Below are positions 36,453-44,829 of a stretch of DNA of 64,000 nt, one piece after another (positions within the stretch are counted from its first letter, which is position 1; each line of letters opens with the position of its first letter). The notes beneath the pieces were generated by a model. The model was not told the DNA's origin, did not search any database, and saw only the letters and a program-made list of their open reading frames with translations. This DNA is from Clostridiales bacterium (lineage in GTDB: Bacteria; Bacillota; Clostridia; Christensenellales; CAG-314). Position numbers and translations under genes: made by a program. The stretch covers positions 189,347-253,346 of the forward strand of contig JAFLVM010000001.1 of NCBI GenBank assembly GCA_022508305.1. Direction: 5' to 3'.

Positions 36453-37217
36453 CTATTCCTCGCTTTTGCTGTCAACGTCGGACGGCTGACCGTTTTGCTC
36501 GGCGTTAGCACTTTGCTCTGCAAGCTGCTTTGCCAGGGTGCGCTGCCTGTCGTTGTACGCCATGATCTTTTCAATTTCCTTCCTGGTGCGCGGTCTGCGC
36601 TTTACTCCCTTAGCGGCTAACGTTTCGTTTAGTTGAACACGCAACTCATCCACTTTGTTTCTTATCACTTCAGTGGCGGCTTCCAGCGTTTTGCGGCTTA
36701 TGGGTTGGTCGTAAAACTCCGATAACGTAAATTCCTCGCCGATAACTATGTAGTTTCTGCGAAAAGCTTTGGCTTTGTCCCAAATGTAGAAGGGGCGAAT
36801 GGGCGACTTTGTTTTGAGAGCAAACAACGCCGCGCCCGTCTTAAATTCCTGCAAGCAGTCAATGTTGGGGTTGCGCGTGCCTTCGGGGAAAAGACACACC
36901 GATTTGTCGTCCTTCAACAGTCTCAAAATGCACTTTGAGGCGTTTATATCTACTTCGCCACGCCTGATGGGTATGCAATCCAATCCCTTAAACACCCAGG
37001 TGAGAAACTTACTTTTGCTAAATTCAGCCTTGTAGACGAATGACACGATATTCTTCATCCACATTATGTAAATTACAGGATCCCATCCAGACACGTGGTT
37101 GCCTACTACGAGACACTTCTTATTTTCCACCTTGCGATCGCCGTAGATTTTAACGGGGAAGAACGGCCGTACGAGAATCCTTGCAAATTTAACTAATCCA
37201 ACGACAAATTTGTTCAT
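36453..37217 (-). CDS. plsC: 1-acyl-sn-glycerol-3-phosphate acyltransferase
   Basis: Makes phosphatidic acid from lysophosphatidic acid. The 254-residue protein has the HX4D motif in NHVSGWDP and the substrate motif FPEGTRNP, with KGLDCIPIRRGEVD between. The C-terminal ~70 residues form a charged extension (RPRTRKEIEKIM) beyond the usual enzyme. The start overlaps the aroH stop by 4 nt. Confidence 0.93.
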   Translation of the reverse strand: MNKFVVGLVKFARILVRPFFPVKIYGDRKVENKKCLVVGNHVSGWDPVIYIMWMKNIVSFVYKAEFSKSKFLTWVFKGLDCIPIRRGEVDINASKCILRLLKDDKSVCLFPEGTRNPNIDCLQEFKTGAALFALKTKSPIRPFYIWDKAKAFRRNYIVIGEEFTLSEFYDQPISRKTLEAATEVIRNKVDELRVQLNETLAAKGVKRRPRTRKEIEKIMAYNDRQRTLAKQLAEQSANAEQNGQPSDVDSKSEE

Positions 37218-37570
37218 CTTGCCTCCAAATCTCTGCGCAACGCAGCCGCCTCACCGAGATAACAGTGCTTGCAGCTCGCTTGCTCCCGTCCGTTGACGAA
37301 GACACAAACGCGTATACAATGGTCAAGACTGTTTCCAACTTTCATTTCCTCAAAACACATAAATGCAACGTTAGACAAATTCAATTGTTCTCTCACGCTC
37401 TTTGCAGGATAGCAGGCGTTCAAGTCGTCGGTAACGGAAAAAAAGATTGCTTCAACGTCGCTCAAGTTAAGGTCGTTACGGCTGATAATCTCTTTTACAA
37501 GCTGCAACGACTTACACGATATATCTTCCACTGTATTTTCTGCGCATATTGCGCCACGGATTGCTGCCAT
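37214..37570 (-). CDS. aroH: Chorismate mutase, AroH class
   Basis: Converts chorismate to prephenate for Phe/Tyr synthesis. The 118-residue protein keeps the AroH trimer active-site residues: Arg in IRGAI, Glu in CFEEMKVG, Arg in HCIRVCV, and Tyr in HCYLGEA, with VTDDLNACYPAKSVRE in between. It is the only aromatic-pathway gene in the window and is coupled to plsC by a 4-nt overlap. GGAG lies upstream. Confidence 0.93.
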   Translation of the reverse strand: MAAIRGAICAENTVEDISCKSLQLVKEIISRNDLNLSDVEAIFFSVTDDLNACYPAKSVREQLNLSNVAFMCFEEMKVGNSLDHCIRVCVFVNGREQASCKHCYLGEAAALRRDLEAR

Positions 37571-37578
37571 GTTTTCTC

Positions 37579-38805
37579 CTATTTTGCTGTTTTTGCTGCG
37601 TTTTGCCCAGCCACGTAACCGGTGGACAGCGCAATTTGAATGTTAAATCCACCCGTGTAGCCGTCAACGTCCATAACTTCGCCACAAAAGTACAAGCCGC
37701 TTTGCAGTTTGCTTTCCATTGTAGACGGATTGATTTCCTTGACGTCTACGCCGCCCGAAGTCACTATGCCGTATTCGATATTGTCCAATCCCACGTACGG
37801 AAAAGTTAACCCCTTTATGGACTTGACAAGCGCAGCCCGTTCGGCGGCAGTAATTTGATGCACCTTTTTGTCAAAGGGAATACCGCTTTGCTCTGCCACT
37901 GCTTTAATTAGTCGCTCAGGCAGTAACGCGTCTAACGAATTGATAAAATCCTTGTTCATACGCTCGGAAAAATCCCTAAGCACACGCGCGTCCAACTTTT
38001 CTTCATCTAACGCAGGCTTCAAATCAATGGAAATACGGAAGTCGCCTTTTTGCAATTTGTTGATACGCGAGGACAACGTCAAGACGGTAGGTCCGCTAAC
38101 TCCGTCGTCGGTAAACAGCATTTCTCCAAACTCACTTTCCAACACCTTGCCGCAACCGTCCGTTAGCGACACCTCAACGTTTTTAAGGGATAAACCTTCC
38201 AGTTGCTGCGTTCCCCTACACAGTATACGACATAATGCAGGTTTCAACGCAACTATACTATGCCCGAAGTTTTTGGCGAATTTGTAGCCGTCGCCCGTGC
38301 TGCCCGTTGCGCTGTAACTGACGCCGCCCGTGGCGATAATAACCCTATCAAAGTTCGCTATGTCTGTAATAGTAGTTAATGAAAAGCCACTTTTCTGATA
38401 TACTAAAGCCAAAATTTCGGTGTTTAAGCACACGTTTACGCCACTTTTGCGCAGCTCGGTAGCAAATAGCTTTATTACGTCGCTCGACTTGTCCGAGGCA
38501 GGAAATACTCTATTACCTCGCTCCGTCTTGAGCAAAAGTCCGCGTTCAGCGCAAAAATTCATCACGTCTTGAGGCGAAAATTTGTTCACCGCGCCGTACA
38601 AAAACTTGGCATTCGTTGCGACGTTTGGGAAAAACTCGCGGGCAGAACAGTCGTTGGTAAGGTTACAACGCCCCTTGCCGCTTATATAAAGCTTTTTGCC
38701 CAGCTTTTCATTTTTCTCGTATAGCGTGACGTCCGCGCCACATTCCGCAGCTGTAATTGCTGCCATCATGCCCGCAGGTCCGCCGCCTATCACCGCAACC
38801 TTCAT
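37579..38805 (-). CDS. FAD-dependent oxidoreductase, HI0933/YhiN family
   Basis: Flavoprotein of unknown substrate, 408 residues. FAD-binding motif VIGGGPAGMMAAITAAECG at the N terminus, the family signature KKLYISGKGRCNLTND, and C-terminal TSGGVDVKEINPSTMESKL with GYTGGFNIQIALSTGYVAG. The HI0933 family is widespread but its reaction is not established. It lies between rluB and aroH and reads in the same direction. Confidence 0.9.
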   Translation of the reverse strand: MKVAVIGGGPAGMMAAITAAECGADVTLYEKNEKLGKKLYISGKGRCNLTNDCSAREFFPNVATNAKFLYGAVNKFSPQDVMNFCAERGLLLKTERGNRVFPASDKSSDVIKLFATELRKSGVNVCLNTEILALVYQKSGFSLTTITDIANFDRVIIATGGVSYSATGSTGDGYKFAKNFGHSIVALKPALCRILCRGTQQLEGLSLKNVEVSLTDGCGKVLESEFGEMLFTDDGVSGPTVLTLSSRINKLQKGDFRISIDLKPALDEEKLDARVLRDFSERMNKDFINSLDALLPERLIKAVAEQSGIPFDKKVHQITAAERAALVKSIKGLTFPYVGLDNIEYGIVTSGGVDVKEINPSTMESKLQSGLYFCGEVMDVDGYTGGFNIQIALSTGYVAGQNAAKTAK

Positions 38806-38855
38806 TACTAAACCTTTTACTTACAATTTTTGCAGTTGAAAAACAATGCCCGTAG

Positions 38856-39557
38856 TTACACCGTTTTCAGATACTCTATCTCATATTCATTCAAGAACCT
38901 ATACTCGCCACGTTTCAGTCCGCCAAGCCGTAGTTCCCCCACGGCAACGCGTTTCAAAAACTCCACTTCTTTTCCGACAGCCTCAAACATTTTTTTGACC
39001 TGCCTGTTGCGTCCCTCGTGTATGGTTATCTCACAACGCGTGTGATGTTGATCCTGCTTCAAGATTTTAACTCTTGCAGGAGCAGTCTTTACGCCGTCGA
39101 TAATTACGCCTTTTTCCAGTTGTATACGATCTTTTTCCGCCAAAACGCCGGAAATACGGGCAATATACGTTTTGTTGACCTCGTTTCGCGGGTGCGTGAG
39201 CCTGTTCGCCAAGTCGCCGTCGTTAGTGAGTATCAACAGCCCTTCCGTGTCGTAGTCCAAACGTCCGACAGGGTACAGGCGCGCCTTGACGTCAATCAAG
39301 TCCATAACCGTCTTGCGCCCCAAGTCGTCTTTGACCGTAGTGACGCAGCCCTTTGGCTTGTGCAGCATAAGGTAGTAATTCTTTTGTTTGTCGCCTACAC
39401 GCTTATCGTTTACCGTCACACGGTCGTTTTCCGACACTGTTGCGCCAAGCGTCGCTACCTTTCCGTTGATTTTCACAACGCCGTCGGCAATCAACCTATC
39501 GCACTCCCGTCTACTTCCAACGCCGCAATCGGCGAGATATTTGTTCAATCTTTCCAT
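38856..39557 (-). CDS. rluB: Pseudouridine synthase RluB family
   Basis: Modifies 23S rRNA (position 2605 region in E. coli RluB). The 233-residue protein has an N-terminal S4 domain (RLNKYLADCGVGSRRECDRL) and the catalytic GRLDYDTEGLLILTNDG, with Asp as nucleophile. RluB, RsuA and RluF-type enzymes are close; RluB fits the Clostridia context with ytfJ and dacF nearby. Confidence 0.92.
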   Translation of the reverse strand: MERLNKYLADCGVGSRRECDRLIADGVVKINGKVATLGATVSENDRVTVNDKRVGDKQKNYYLMLHKPKGCVTTVKDDLGRKTVMDLIDVKARLYPVGRLDYDTEGLLILTNDGDLANRLTHPRNEVNKTYIARISGVLAEKDRIQLEKGVIIDGVKTAPARVKILKQDQHHTRCEITIHEGRNRQVKKMFEAVGKEVEFLKRVAVGELRLGGLKRGEYRFLNEYEIEYLKTV

Positions 39558-39564
39558 TTTTCAC

Positions 39565-39963
39565 CTATTGAATTTCCTGTTCATCATTCGGAATTTCATT
39601 AGCGGTTTTTTCTGCCAACAATTTTTTTGCAACTTTCTTCTCTATAAATATCATTCCGAATGACATACCTACAAGCGAAAGATAAGTAGCCAACGCCGCT
39701 AATACCGCGAAGAGCACCCCATTTTCTACAAAGAGAACGGCGCAAAGCCAAATAAGAAGAGCGCATAATAGACAAAATCCAAATACGGGCAATAAACCCT
39801 GTATCCACCACGAAAAAACAGCTGAACGCTTTATTTTCCTAATATTGATTAAACAAGTAAAAATTGAGAAAAACCAACCAAAAATAGGAATTAATGAGAG
39901 CCAGTATTGTAATTTTGTACTGATAGAAAGTTGTATGTCATCTCTCAAATCATTATTTGGCAT
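39565..39963 (-). CDS. Small membrane protein of unknown function
   Basis: Not recognised. The 132-residue protein has three or four hydrophobic segments (WLSLIPIFGWFFSIFTCLI, GFCLLCALLIWLCAVLFV, LFAVLAALATYLSLVG) and a charged C-terminal tail. I chose MPNNDL because GGAG lies 6 nt upstream; two earlier in-frame ATGs lack one. It lies between the dacF terminator and rluB. Confidence 0.6.
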   Translation of the reverse strand: MPNNDLRDDIQLSISTKLQYWLSLIPIFGWFFSIFTCLINIRKIKRSAVFSWWIQGLLPVFGFCLLCALLIWLCAVLFVENGVLFAVLAALATYLSLVGMSFGMIFIEKKVAKKLLAEKTANEIPNDEQEIQ

Positions 39964-40012
39964 ATTAAACTCCATTTTAAAATTCATTAAATAATATAAT
40001 AACTTATTTAAC

Positions 40013-40061
40013 GCAAAAAATCAAGTAATGCCACAACAAAACCCTGTCGTGACATTACTTG
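40013..40061 (-). terminator. Terminator after dacF
   Basis: Minus strand CAAGTAATG-x-CAC paired with GTG-x-CATTACTTG, one mismatch, followed by ATTTTTTG. Confidence 0.85.
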
Positions 40062-40111
40062 TGATAAAATACGTATGCGTGACAATATTTGTTTATAGTA
40101 GCAAATAAAAG

Positions 40112-41266
40112 TCAGTTATATTTAACAAGCTGCCGCTCAAATACGGTTTGTCCGTTTAATAACGCCTTGATTGTAGGCGTTTTGCTTTCCAAGGCAATTT
40201 CAGTCGTTAGACTTTCTCCGTCAGTTACGGGGTAACTGAAACGCTCGGGGCAGAAATAGTAAACATTTTTTCCTTTTTCTAAGCGACTTCCACACACCTT
40301 ATTTTGCGGAATGACCATTTCCAAGTGATAATTTGCAAATGCCGTGTTCAGCATATCTGCCGTCTCCTCGAACATAGGACCACAGTTCAGCACGACAACC
40401 ACTACTTGCATGCCGTCGCGGGTTGCGCTGCCTACGAAGCATCTTCCCGCTTTTTTGGTATAGCCCGTTTTAACACCGTCAGCATCCGTAAAGTTCGAGA
40501 GCAACTTGTTTTTGTTGATTAAAACTCTGTCGTATTCCATTCCCTCGTTGGAAATTCTGACCGACTTGGTAGACACGATTTCACGGAAATCCTCATTGTT
40601 GAGCGCCACACAAGTCAAAACAGCCAAATCATGCGCCGACGTGTAATGCTCGTTGTCGTGAAGTCCGTGCGGATTGACAAAGTTGCTGTCGGAACAACCT
40701 GCCGCACGCGCAGTTTCATTCATCATCTCGGCAAATGCTTCAATGCTTCCCGCAACGTGCAAAGCTAAAGCCACCGCGCTGTCGTTTCCGCTACGCAGCA
40801 TCAAGCCGTACAGCAGCTCCTTGACAGTGAGGTGTTCCCCTGCGCGAAGATATATCGACGAGCCTTCTATTCCCACTGCCTTAGGACTTACTTCCACTAC
40901 GTCGTCTAAATTTGCGTGGTTTAGCACAGTCAATGCAGTTACGATTTTAGTAGTACTTGCCATAGGAAGGTGCGCGTCGGAATTTTTGGCAAACAACACA
41001 CGGCGAGACGAACGCTCCATCACAACTGCGCTTTGCGCAGAAGTACTAAAGTCCAGCGATTTTGCCGAAGAGTTAGATATAGCAGTATTATTTTTAACGG
41101 GCGTTTCTTGCGGTGATATACTATCTGATATATCTTGACTCGTACAATTTATTTCGTTTGTCAATGCTATAGCATAATCCGATGCGGCTGACAAAGTAAA
41201 CAAAACGCCACAAAGACTCAGACTAAACACGGCCACAAGCGCCGTGGCTACAACCAACCGTTTCAT
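40112..41266 (-). CDS. dacF: D-alanyl-D-alanine carboxypeptidase (DacF/DacB type)
   Basis: Low-molecular-weight penicillin-binding protein that trims peptidoglycan side chains. Signal peptide (MKRLVVATALVAVFSLSLCG), catalytic SxxK in ASTTKIVTAL, SGN in MLRSGNDSA, KTG in GVKTGYTKKAG. The C-terminal PBP5-like domain is present. I chose the ATG at 41266, 1 nt after the ytfJ stop; a longer frame overlaps ytfJ. The ytfI-ytfJ-dacF order points to a sporulation role. Confidence 0.92.
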   Translation of the reverse strand: MKRLVVATALVAVFSLSLCGVLFTLSAASDYAIALTNEINCTSQDISDSISPQETPVKNNTAISNSSAKSLDFSTSAQSAVVMERSSRRVLFAKNSDAHLPMASTTKIVTALTVLNHANLDDVVEVSPKAVGIEGSSIYLRAGEHLTVKELLYGLMLRSGNDSAVALALHVAGSIEAFAEMMNETARAAGCSDSNFVNPHGLHDNEHYTSAHDLAVLTCVALNNEDFREIVSTKSVRISNEGMEYDRVLINKNKLLSNFTDADGVKTGYTKKAGRCFVGSATRDGMQVVVVVLNCGPMFEETADMLNTAFANYHLEMVIPQNKVCGSRLEKGKNVYYFCPERFSYPVTDGESLTTEIALESKTPTIKALLNGQTVFERQLVKYN

Positions 41267-41267
41267 A

Positions 41268-41642
41268 TTACGCCTTAAACGTGTTGACAACGTCCTTGGC
41301 GACGTCGAATATTTTTTCTATCGTGTTGGTCTTGTCCGCCTCTATAACTTTTACGCTTCCGTTACTTACAACCAAAAAGCACACAGGCGTTAGCGTTGCT
41401 CCGCCGCCCGAACCGCCGGCAAAATTCGCGTCCGCGCCGTCTTTGTTGAAACCACGCTTTGCCGCCTTATTACCGTACTCGCCACCGCCCGCCATGAAAG
41501 CAAACGTAACTTGCGATACAGGCAAAATCGTCGTGCCGTCCATTGTAACCAAAGGCTGTCCGATAATTGTATTCACCTCCGCAACCTTGCTAAGGTTGGA
41601 CACCGCCGTTTCTACGATTTCTCTAATTTGCGTATTTTCCAT
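41268..41642 (-). CDS. ytfJ: GerW family sporulation protein (YtfJ)
   Basis: Spore protein family needed for lysozyme-dependent germination in Bacillus. The 124-residue protein has the family hallmarks TTILPVSQVTFAFMAGGGEYG and a glycine-rich GGSGGGATLTPVCFLV. GGAG precedes the ATG. The start lies 31 nt inside the ytfI end, so translation is coupled. Confidence 0.93.
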   Translation of the reverse strand: MENTQIREIVETAVSNLSKVAEVNTIIGQPLVTMDGTTILPVSQVTFAFMAGGGEYGNKAAKRGFNKDGADANFAGGSGGGATLTPVCFLVVSNGSVKVIEADKTNTIEKIFDVAKDVVNTFKA

Positions 41643-42130
41643 TGTCGCACTCCTTGTTTTATTAAAGAAAATGACAGTTCTGCAACACTCGTACTCGCCA
41701 CCGTCTGAAATTGTATTCTACTTTTGTCGAGTGTTCCAACAACCTGTGTGTAGAGCTGACAATGATACAAATTACAAAACGTCGCTGTTACCAATGCCAT
41801 TAGGGCATTCTCCATCGCAATGTAGAAAGCGGAAACGTTCAAGACGTTGTTTTGCAGAGACACACAAAGCTTGTCTATTGTGATGCATTTCATCAAATCA
41901 ATGCTGCTTTTTCTGTCTACCGCAGAAATGTCAACGTCCGTTGTAACAGTTCCCTCGCAATGCAAATATTTTCCGCGCAAATTCACACGTTCGTTAAACA
42001 CTTTTAGTACGCCTATTCTAACGTTAAACGTTGCAGACAAATCTTGCAAATAGGCAAAAGCGTCCACGCTAAACCTGATGGGCGCAAAAGCCAGCGTCAC
42101 AAATACAAGTATTGCAGTTACAACTATCAT
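41612..42130 (-). CDS. DUF2953 protein (YtfI-like)
   Basis: Conserved partner of ytfJ in spore formers, function unknown. The 172-residue protein starts with a membrane segment or signal (MIVVTAILVFVTLAFAPI) and continues with a beta-rich region. Assigned mainly by position before ytfJ and by the N-terminal pattern; sequence match alone is modest. The PadR-type operator lies 64 bp upstream. Confidence 0.7.
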   Translation of the reverse strand: MIVVTAILVFVTLAFAPIRFSVDAFAYLQDLSATFNVRIGVLKVFNERVNLRGKYLHCEGTVTTDVDISAVDRKSSIDLMKCITIDKLCVSLQNNVLNVSAFYIAMENALMALVTATFCNLYHCQLYTQVVGTLDKSRIQFQTVASTSVAELSFSLIKQGVRQWKIRKLEKS

Positions 42131-42193
42131 CGTTATTATTGTGTTTGATAGCGAAATTTTTATGCAAAATAGCCGATTTCAAGAAAATATAGC

Positions 42194-42214
42194 ATACTAT
42201 GTTTGTAATAGTAT
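42194..42214. promoter_or_regulatory. Second perfect PadR-type operator, upstream of ytfI-ytfJ-dacF
   Basis: ATACTAT-GTTTGTA-ATAGTAT followed by TCTA, identical in arms, spacing and right flank to the site at 18101. It is 64 bp before the ytfI start, in the expected promoter region. A half-site ATACTATGCG also occurs at 42273-42282. Confidence 0.65.
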
Positions 42215-42294
42215 TCTATAAAAGTCCAGAAATTAGAGTGGTTGAGCGCAAAATGGTATAAAATCATTCGAGATACTATGCGAAATACAAAATT

Positions 42295-42331
42295 ATAAAA
42301 AAGGGATTGCAGGCATAGCGCTGCACTCCCC
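42295..42331 (-). terminator. Terminator after the phosphodiesterase gene
   Basis: Minus strand GGGA-x-TGCAG paired with CTGCA-x-TCCC, one mismatch, followed by TTTTTT. Confidence 0.85.
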
Positions 42332-42388
42332 TATTGCTTTGAATAATAAAAATGTAATTTATTCTTCCGAAATGAAAGAAACAAAAGT

Positions 42389-43507
42389 TCATGACTTACT
42401 GCTGAACAAAATTAACGGAACGAGCATTTCCTTGGTTAGCGCCGTGTGGTGTCCTTTCATATAATGAACCTCATTTTTAGGCAATATCATCATCTTGTTG
42501 GTGTACGTTCCCGAGGCAATGAAATCGCCGAGCAAGTAACCGTACTCTCCTCTATCGCCAAAATAGCCCTGCTTTAACAAATCACTTGTCCTAAACAAAA
42601 CAAAATCCTCGCCATAATGTTCCTTGAATAACTTGGCAAACTGACGCTTTTTCCCGCGTTTGACGATAAATGCAGGCGAACGGGAATCGAGATACGGCGG
42701 ACATTTGAGCATCGACATCAATTCTTCGTCTTCACCTATATACACGTAGTCCGTAACGTCAACCTGTCCGTGATCGGCAGACACAATAAACAGCGTGTCA
42801 TTAGTTTCGCTACGCAACTTTTGCAGATTGGCAGAAATTGATTGTATCAACAGTTGCGTATTCGGATTTGTAACACCGTATTCATGCATTGTGTAATCCG
42901 GCTCGGGGCAATATGCGTAAACAAACTGTTTGCTGGGTTTGTTGCAAATTTCGCGAACGGTAGCAAAGAAATCATCAACCCCCTGTATAACGTGGTTATA
43001 TTCAGGCTTACAAGATACATATTTAGGAAATACAGTATTTACCTCGTAGTCAGTACGCGTTGCGTGGTAAAAATAACCATCGCTGTCGTCTATCATGGGG
43101 TAAACATAGTCCACTTCTTCGCCCGTTTGCGAATCTCTATGCAAGTAAATATCCACGTTGCGCTTGATTTCGTCAAAATGCAAGCTCCAACCAAGCCAAC
43201 CGTGCTCAAGGGGCAGTTTGTTTGTACAAAGCGAGGTTGTTGCGTTGGTTGTCGTCGACGGGAATGTAGACGTGAGTGTTTTTACGATGTGTTTACGCAA
43301 AAAATCACTTTCGGGCAGATTGATTTCCAACGGATTTACGCCCATTCCGTCAAAGCACATGTACACCACGTTTTTGTAACCTTTTGCAAGCTCGTCCTTC
43401 AATACCTGCAACGTCGCGTTCTCATTCGGCGCGCCAAGAAATTCCGCCAGCGTCGCCGAGATATTCAAAATGCTATTTTTCCAATCCGGTTTAATTAACT
43501 TTTGCAT
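42389..43507 (-). CDS. Type I phosphodiesterase/nucleotide pyrophosphatase family protein
   Basis: Alkaline-phosphatase-superfamily hydrolase of 372 residues, no signal peptide. Metal and nucleophile residues are visible: Asp in CFDGMG, nucleophile Thr in FPSTTTNATTSL, Asp/His in PEPDYTMHEYG, SADHGQVD, and His in KGHHTAL. The substrate is unknown. I chose MQKLIK with GGGAG upstream. The gene overlaps the end of the hydrolase gene before it by 13 nt. Confidence 0.85.
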   Translation of the reverse strand: MQKLIKPDWKNSILNISATLAEFLGAPNENATLQVLKDELAKGYKNVVYMCFDGMGVNPLEINLPESDFLRKHIVKTLTSTFPSTTTNATTSLCTNKLPLEHGWLGWSLHFDEIKRNVDIYLHRDSQTGEEVDYVYPMIDDSDGYFYHATRTDYEVNTVFPKYVSCKPEYNHVIQGVDDFFATVREICNKPSKQFVYAYCPEPDYTMHEYGVTNPNTQLLIQSISANLQKLRSETNDTLFIVSADHGQVDVTDYVYIGEDEELMSMLKCPPYLDSRSPAFIVKRGKKRQFAKLFKEHYGEDFVLFRTSDLLKQGYFGDRGEYGYLLGDFIASGTYTNKMMILPKNEVHYMKGHHTALTKEMLVPLILFSSKS

Positions 43508-44217
43508 ATTTTCTCCCAATATTCGTCTGAATTGTTCATGAATAATTCACAGTGATTGTAATTAGGCAAAATCACAAGCTTACTTGCTTTGTATTTCTTT
43601 ATTTTACGCAAACACAACTTTGCTACATCCTTCGTTCCGTAAACAAACACTATTTTCTGCTGCGCGTCCACAGACAAATTGACCAAGTTATTGTTGTAGC
43701 AGCTTTCTATAAGCCCTTTTAGGCTATCAGATATTACCAAAGGGGCGATATACTGTTGCGATTCGCCCATTCCGTCAAAGCACTTGTTCAATTCGTTTGC
43801 AGCGTTCACTTTATTTGCCTTAACTCTATTCAAACACTTTTTGTATTTTCTATAAAAGTGATTTTTGATAAATAGCGGAAAGCGGAACAATGGCGCGCTG
43901 TCTACCACTACTTTATCAATTTTGTCTGCGTTTTTACAAAAGTAATCAAACGCGATGTTTCCACCCAACGAAAATCCTACAACTAAGTTCAAGTGAGAAA
44001 TATTGTTACTTTTCAAAAACTCGTTTAGAGTGTTTTCTTCCTGCTCCGTAGAAATAAAAGTGGAATTTTCACTATGACCGCTTAACGTTGGAACAATAAA
44101 ATAATAATCACCTTGATGCTTTTCGATAAAGCTCCTGAAAAATTCAGCGCTTGTGAACATTGGATGAATCAAAAGGACTTTTTCTTTATTTATATCACCA
44201 AAGGTATAGATATCCAT
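43495..44217 (-). CDS. Alpha/beta hydrolase family protein
   Basis: Small cytoplasmic hydrolase of 240 residues. The nucleophile elbow GFSLGGN, an N-terminal LLIHPMFTSAEFF turn, an acid-containing VYGTKD strand and a terminal His in YNHCELF outline the catalytic triad. The substrate is unknown. It has a plausible own promoter and overlaps the phosphodiesterase gene. Confidence 0.8.
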   Translation of the reverse strand: MDIYTFGDINKEKVLLIHPMFTSAEFFRSFIEKHQGDYYFIVPTLSGHSENSTFISTEQEENTLNEFLKSNNISHLNLVVGFSLGGNIAFDYFCKNADKIDKVVVDSAPLFRFPLFIKNHFYRKYKKCLNRVKANKVNAANELNKCFDGMGESQQYIAPLVISDSLKGLIESCYNNNLVNLSVDAQQKIVFVYGTKDVAKLCLRKIKKYKASKLVILPNYNHCELFMNNSDEYWEKICKS

Positions 44218-44254
44218 AGATTAAACCCACTTTTTCCCAAAATTTTACATTGAT

Positions 44255-44284
44255 ATTATATCACAGTAACTATTTCCACGGCAA
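44255..44284 (-). promoter_or_regulatory. Candidate promoter of the hydrolase-phosphodiesterase pair
   Basis: Minus strand TTGCCG, 18-bp spacer, TATAAT, about 38 nt before the hydrolase ATG. Confidence 0.5.
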
Positions 44285-44290
44285 CACGTA

Positions 44291-44728
44291 TTAACACAGG
44301 GTATTTTTGTAACTCAACAAAATATGATTTACGCCAAACAAAATGGAAAATGCAATGAGCGGAACGTTTGTCAGCATTACACCGCTGAACAGGAAAATTA
44401 CCGACGGAATTATCGACAAAGACAGGGCTTTCAACTTGCCATCCTTGTTCCAGCAAACAATCCAGAACACAACGTACGCCAAACATAAAACACCGTTTAC
44501 GGACACATATACGATGAGCGCGTGGTCGAACCAAAAATCGAAATAGGTATACGGAATATTGAAAATCATCAGGGCAAAGCATGCGTATCTGCCCACTTGT
44601 TCCAATACTTCCACCACTTTATTTTGATATTTATTTGCAAAGCCGTCTTTATGTTTAATAGCGTATATTATATTAGGAATCATAATTATCGCTATTATCG
44701 CAAGACCGTAATAATTAAACCAACTCAT
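44291..44728 (-). CDS. Integral membrane protein of unknown function
   Basis: Not recognised. The 145-residue protein has about five hydrophobic segments (LAIIAIIMIPNIIYAI, ACFALMIFNIPYTYF, ALIVYVSVNGVLCLAYVVF, IIPSVIFLFSGVMLT, LIAFSILFGVNHILLS). No Shine-Dalgarno sequence is evident. A run of ten G (minus strand) lies about 50 nt upstream of the start. Confidence 0.65.
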   Translation of the reverse strand: MSWFNYYGLAIIAIIMIPNIIYAIKHKDGFANKYQNKVVEVLEQVGRYACFALMIFNIPYTYFDFWFDHALIVYVSVNGVLCLAYVVFWIVCWNKDGKLKALSLSIIPSVIFLFSGVMLTNVPLIAFSILFGVNHILLSYKNTLC

Positions 44729-44776
44729 ATATTAACTTTTTATAGTTTGAGATAGCGGCAAGTTCATTGAGAAGAT

Positions 44777-44786
44777 CCCCCCCCCC
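44777..44786. repeat. Homopolymer run of ten C
   Basis: Ten consecutive C on the plus strand, followed by AAACACACAC. It lies between the EFR1-type ferredoxin gene and the membrane-protein gene, about 50 nt upstream of the latter. Confidence 0.9.
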
Positions 44787-44829
44787 AAACACACACGTTA
44801 AATTTATCTTGCACTTTATTTGATAGTTA

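Noticed and set aside
43094-43110. CATGGGGTAAACAT in the phosphodiesterase gene as a repeat copy
   Set aside because: Only 8 core bases match and neither GAC nor the CCCA flank is present.
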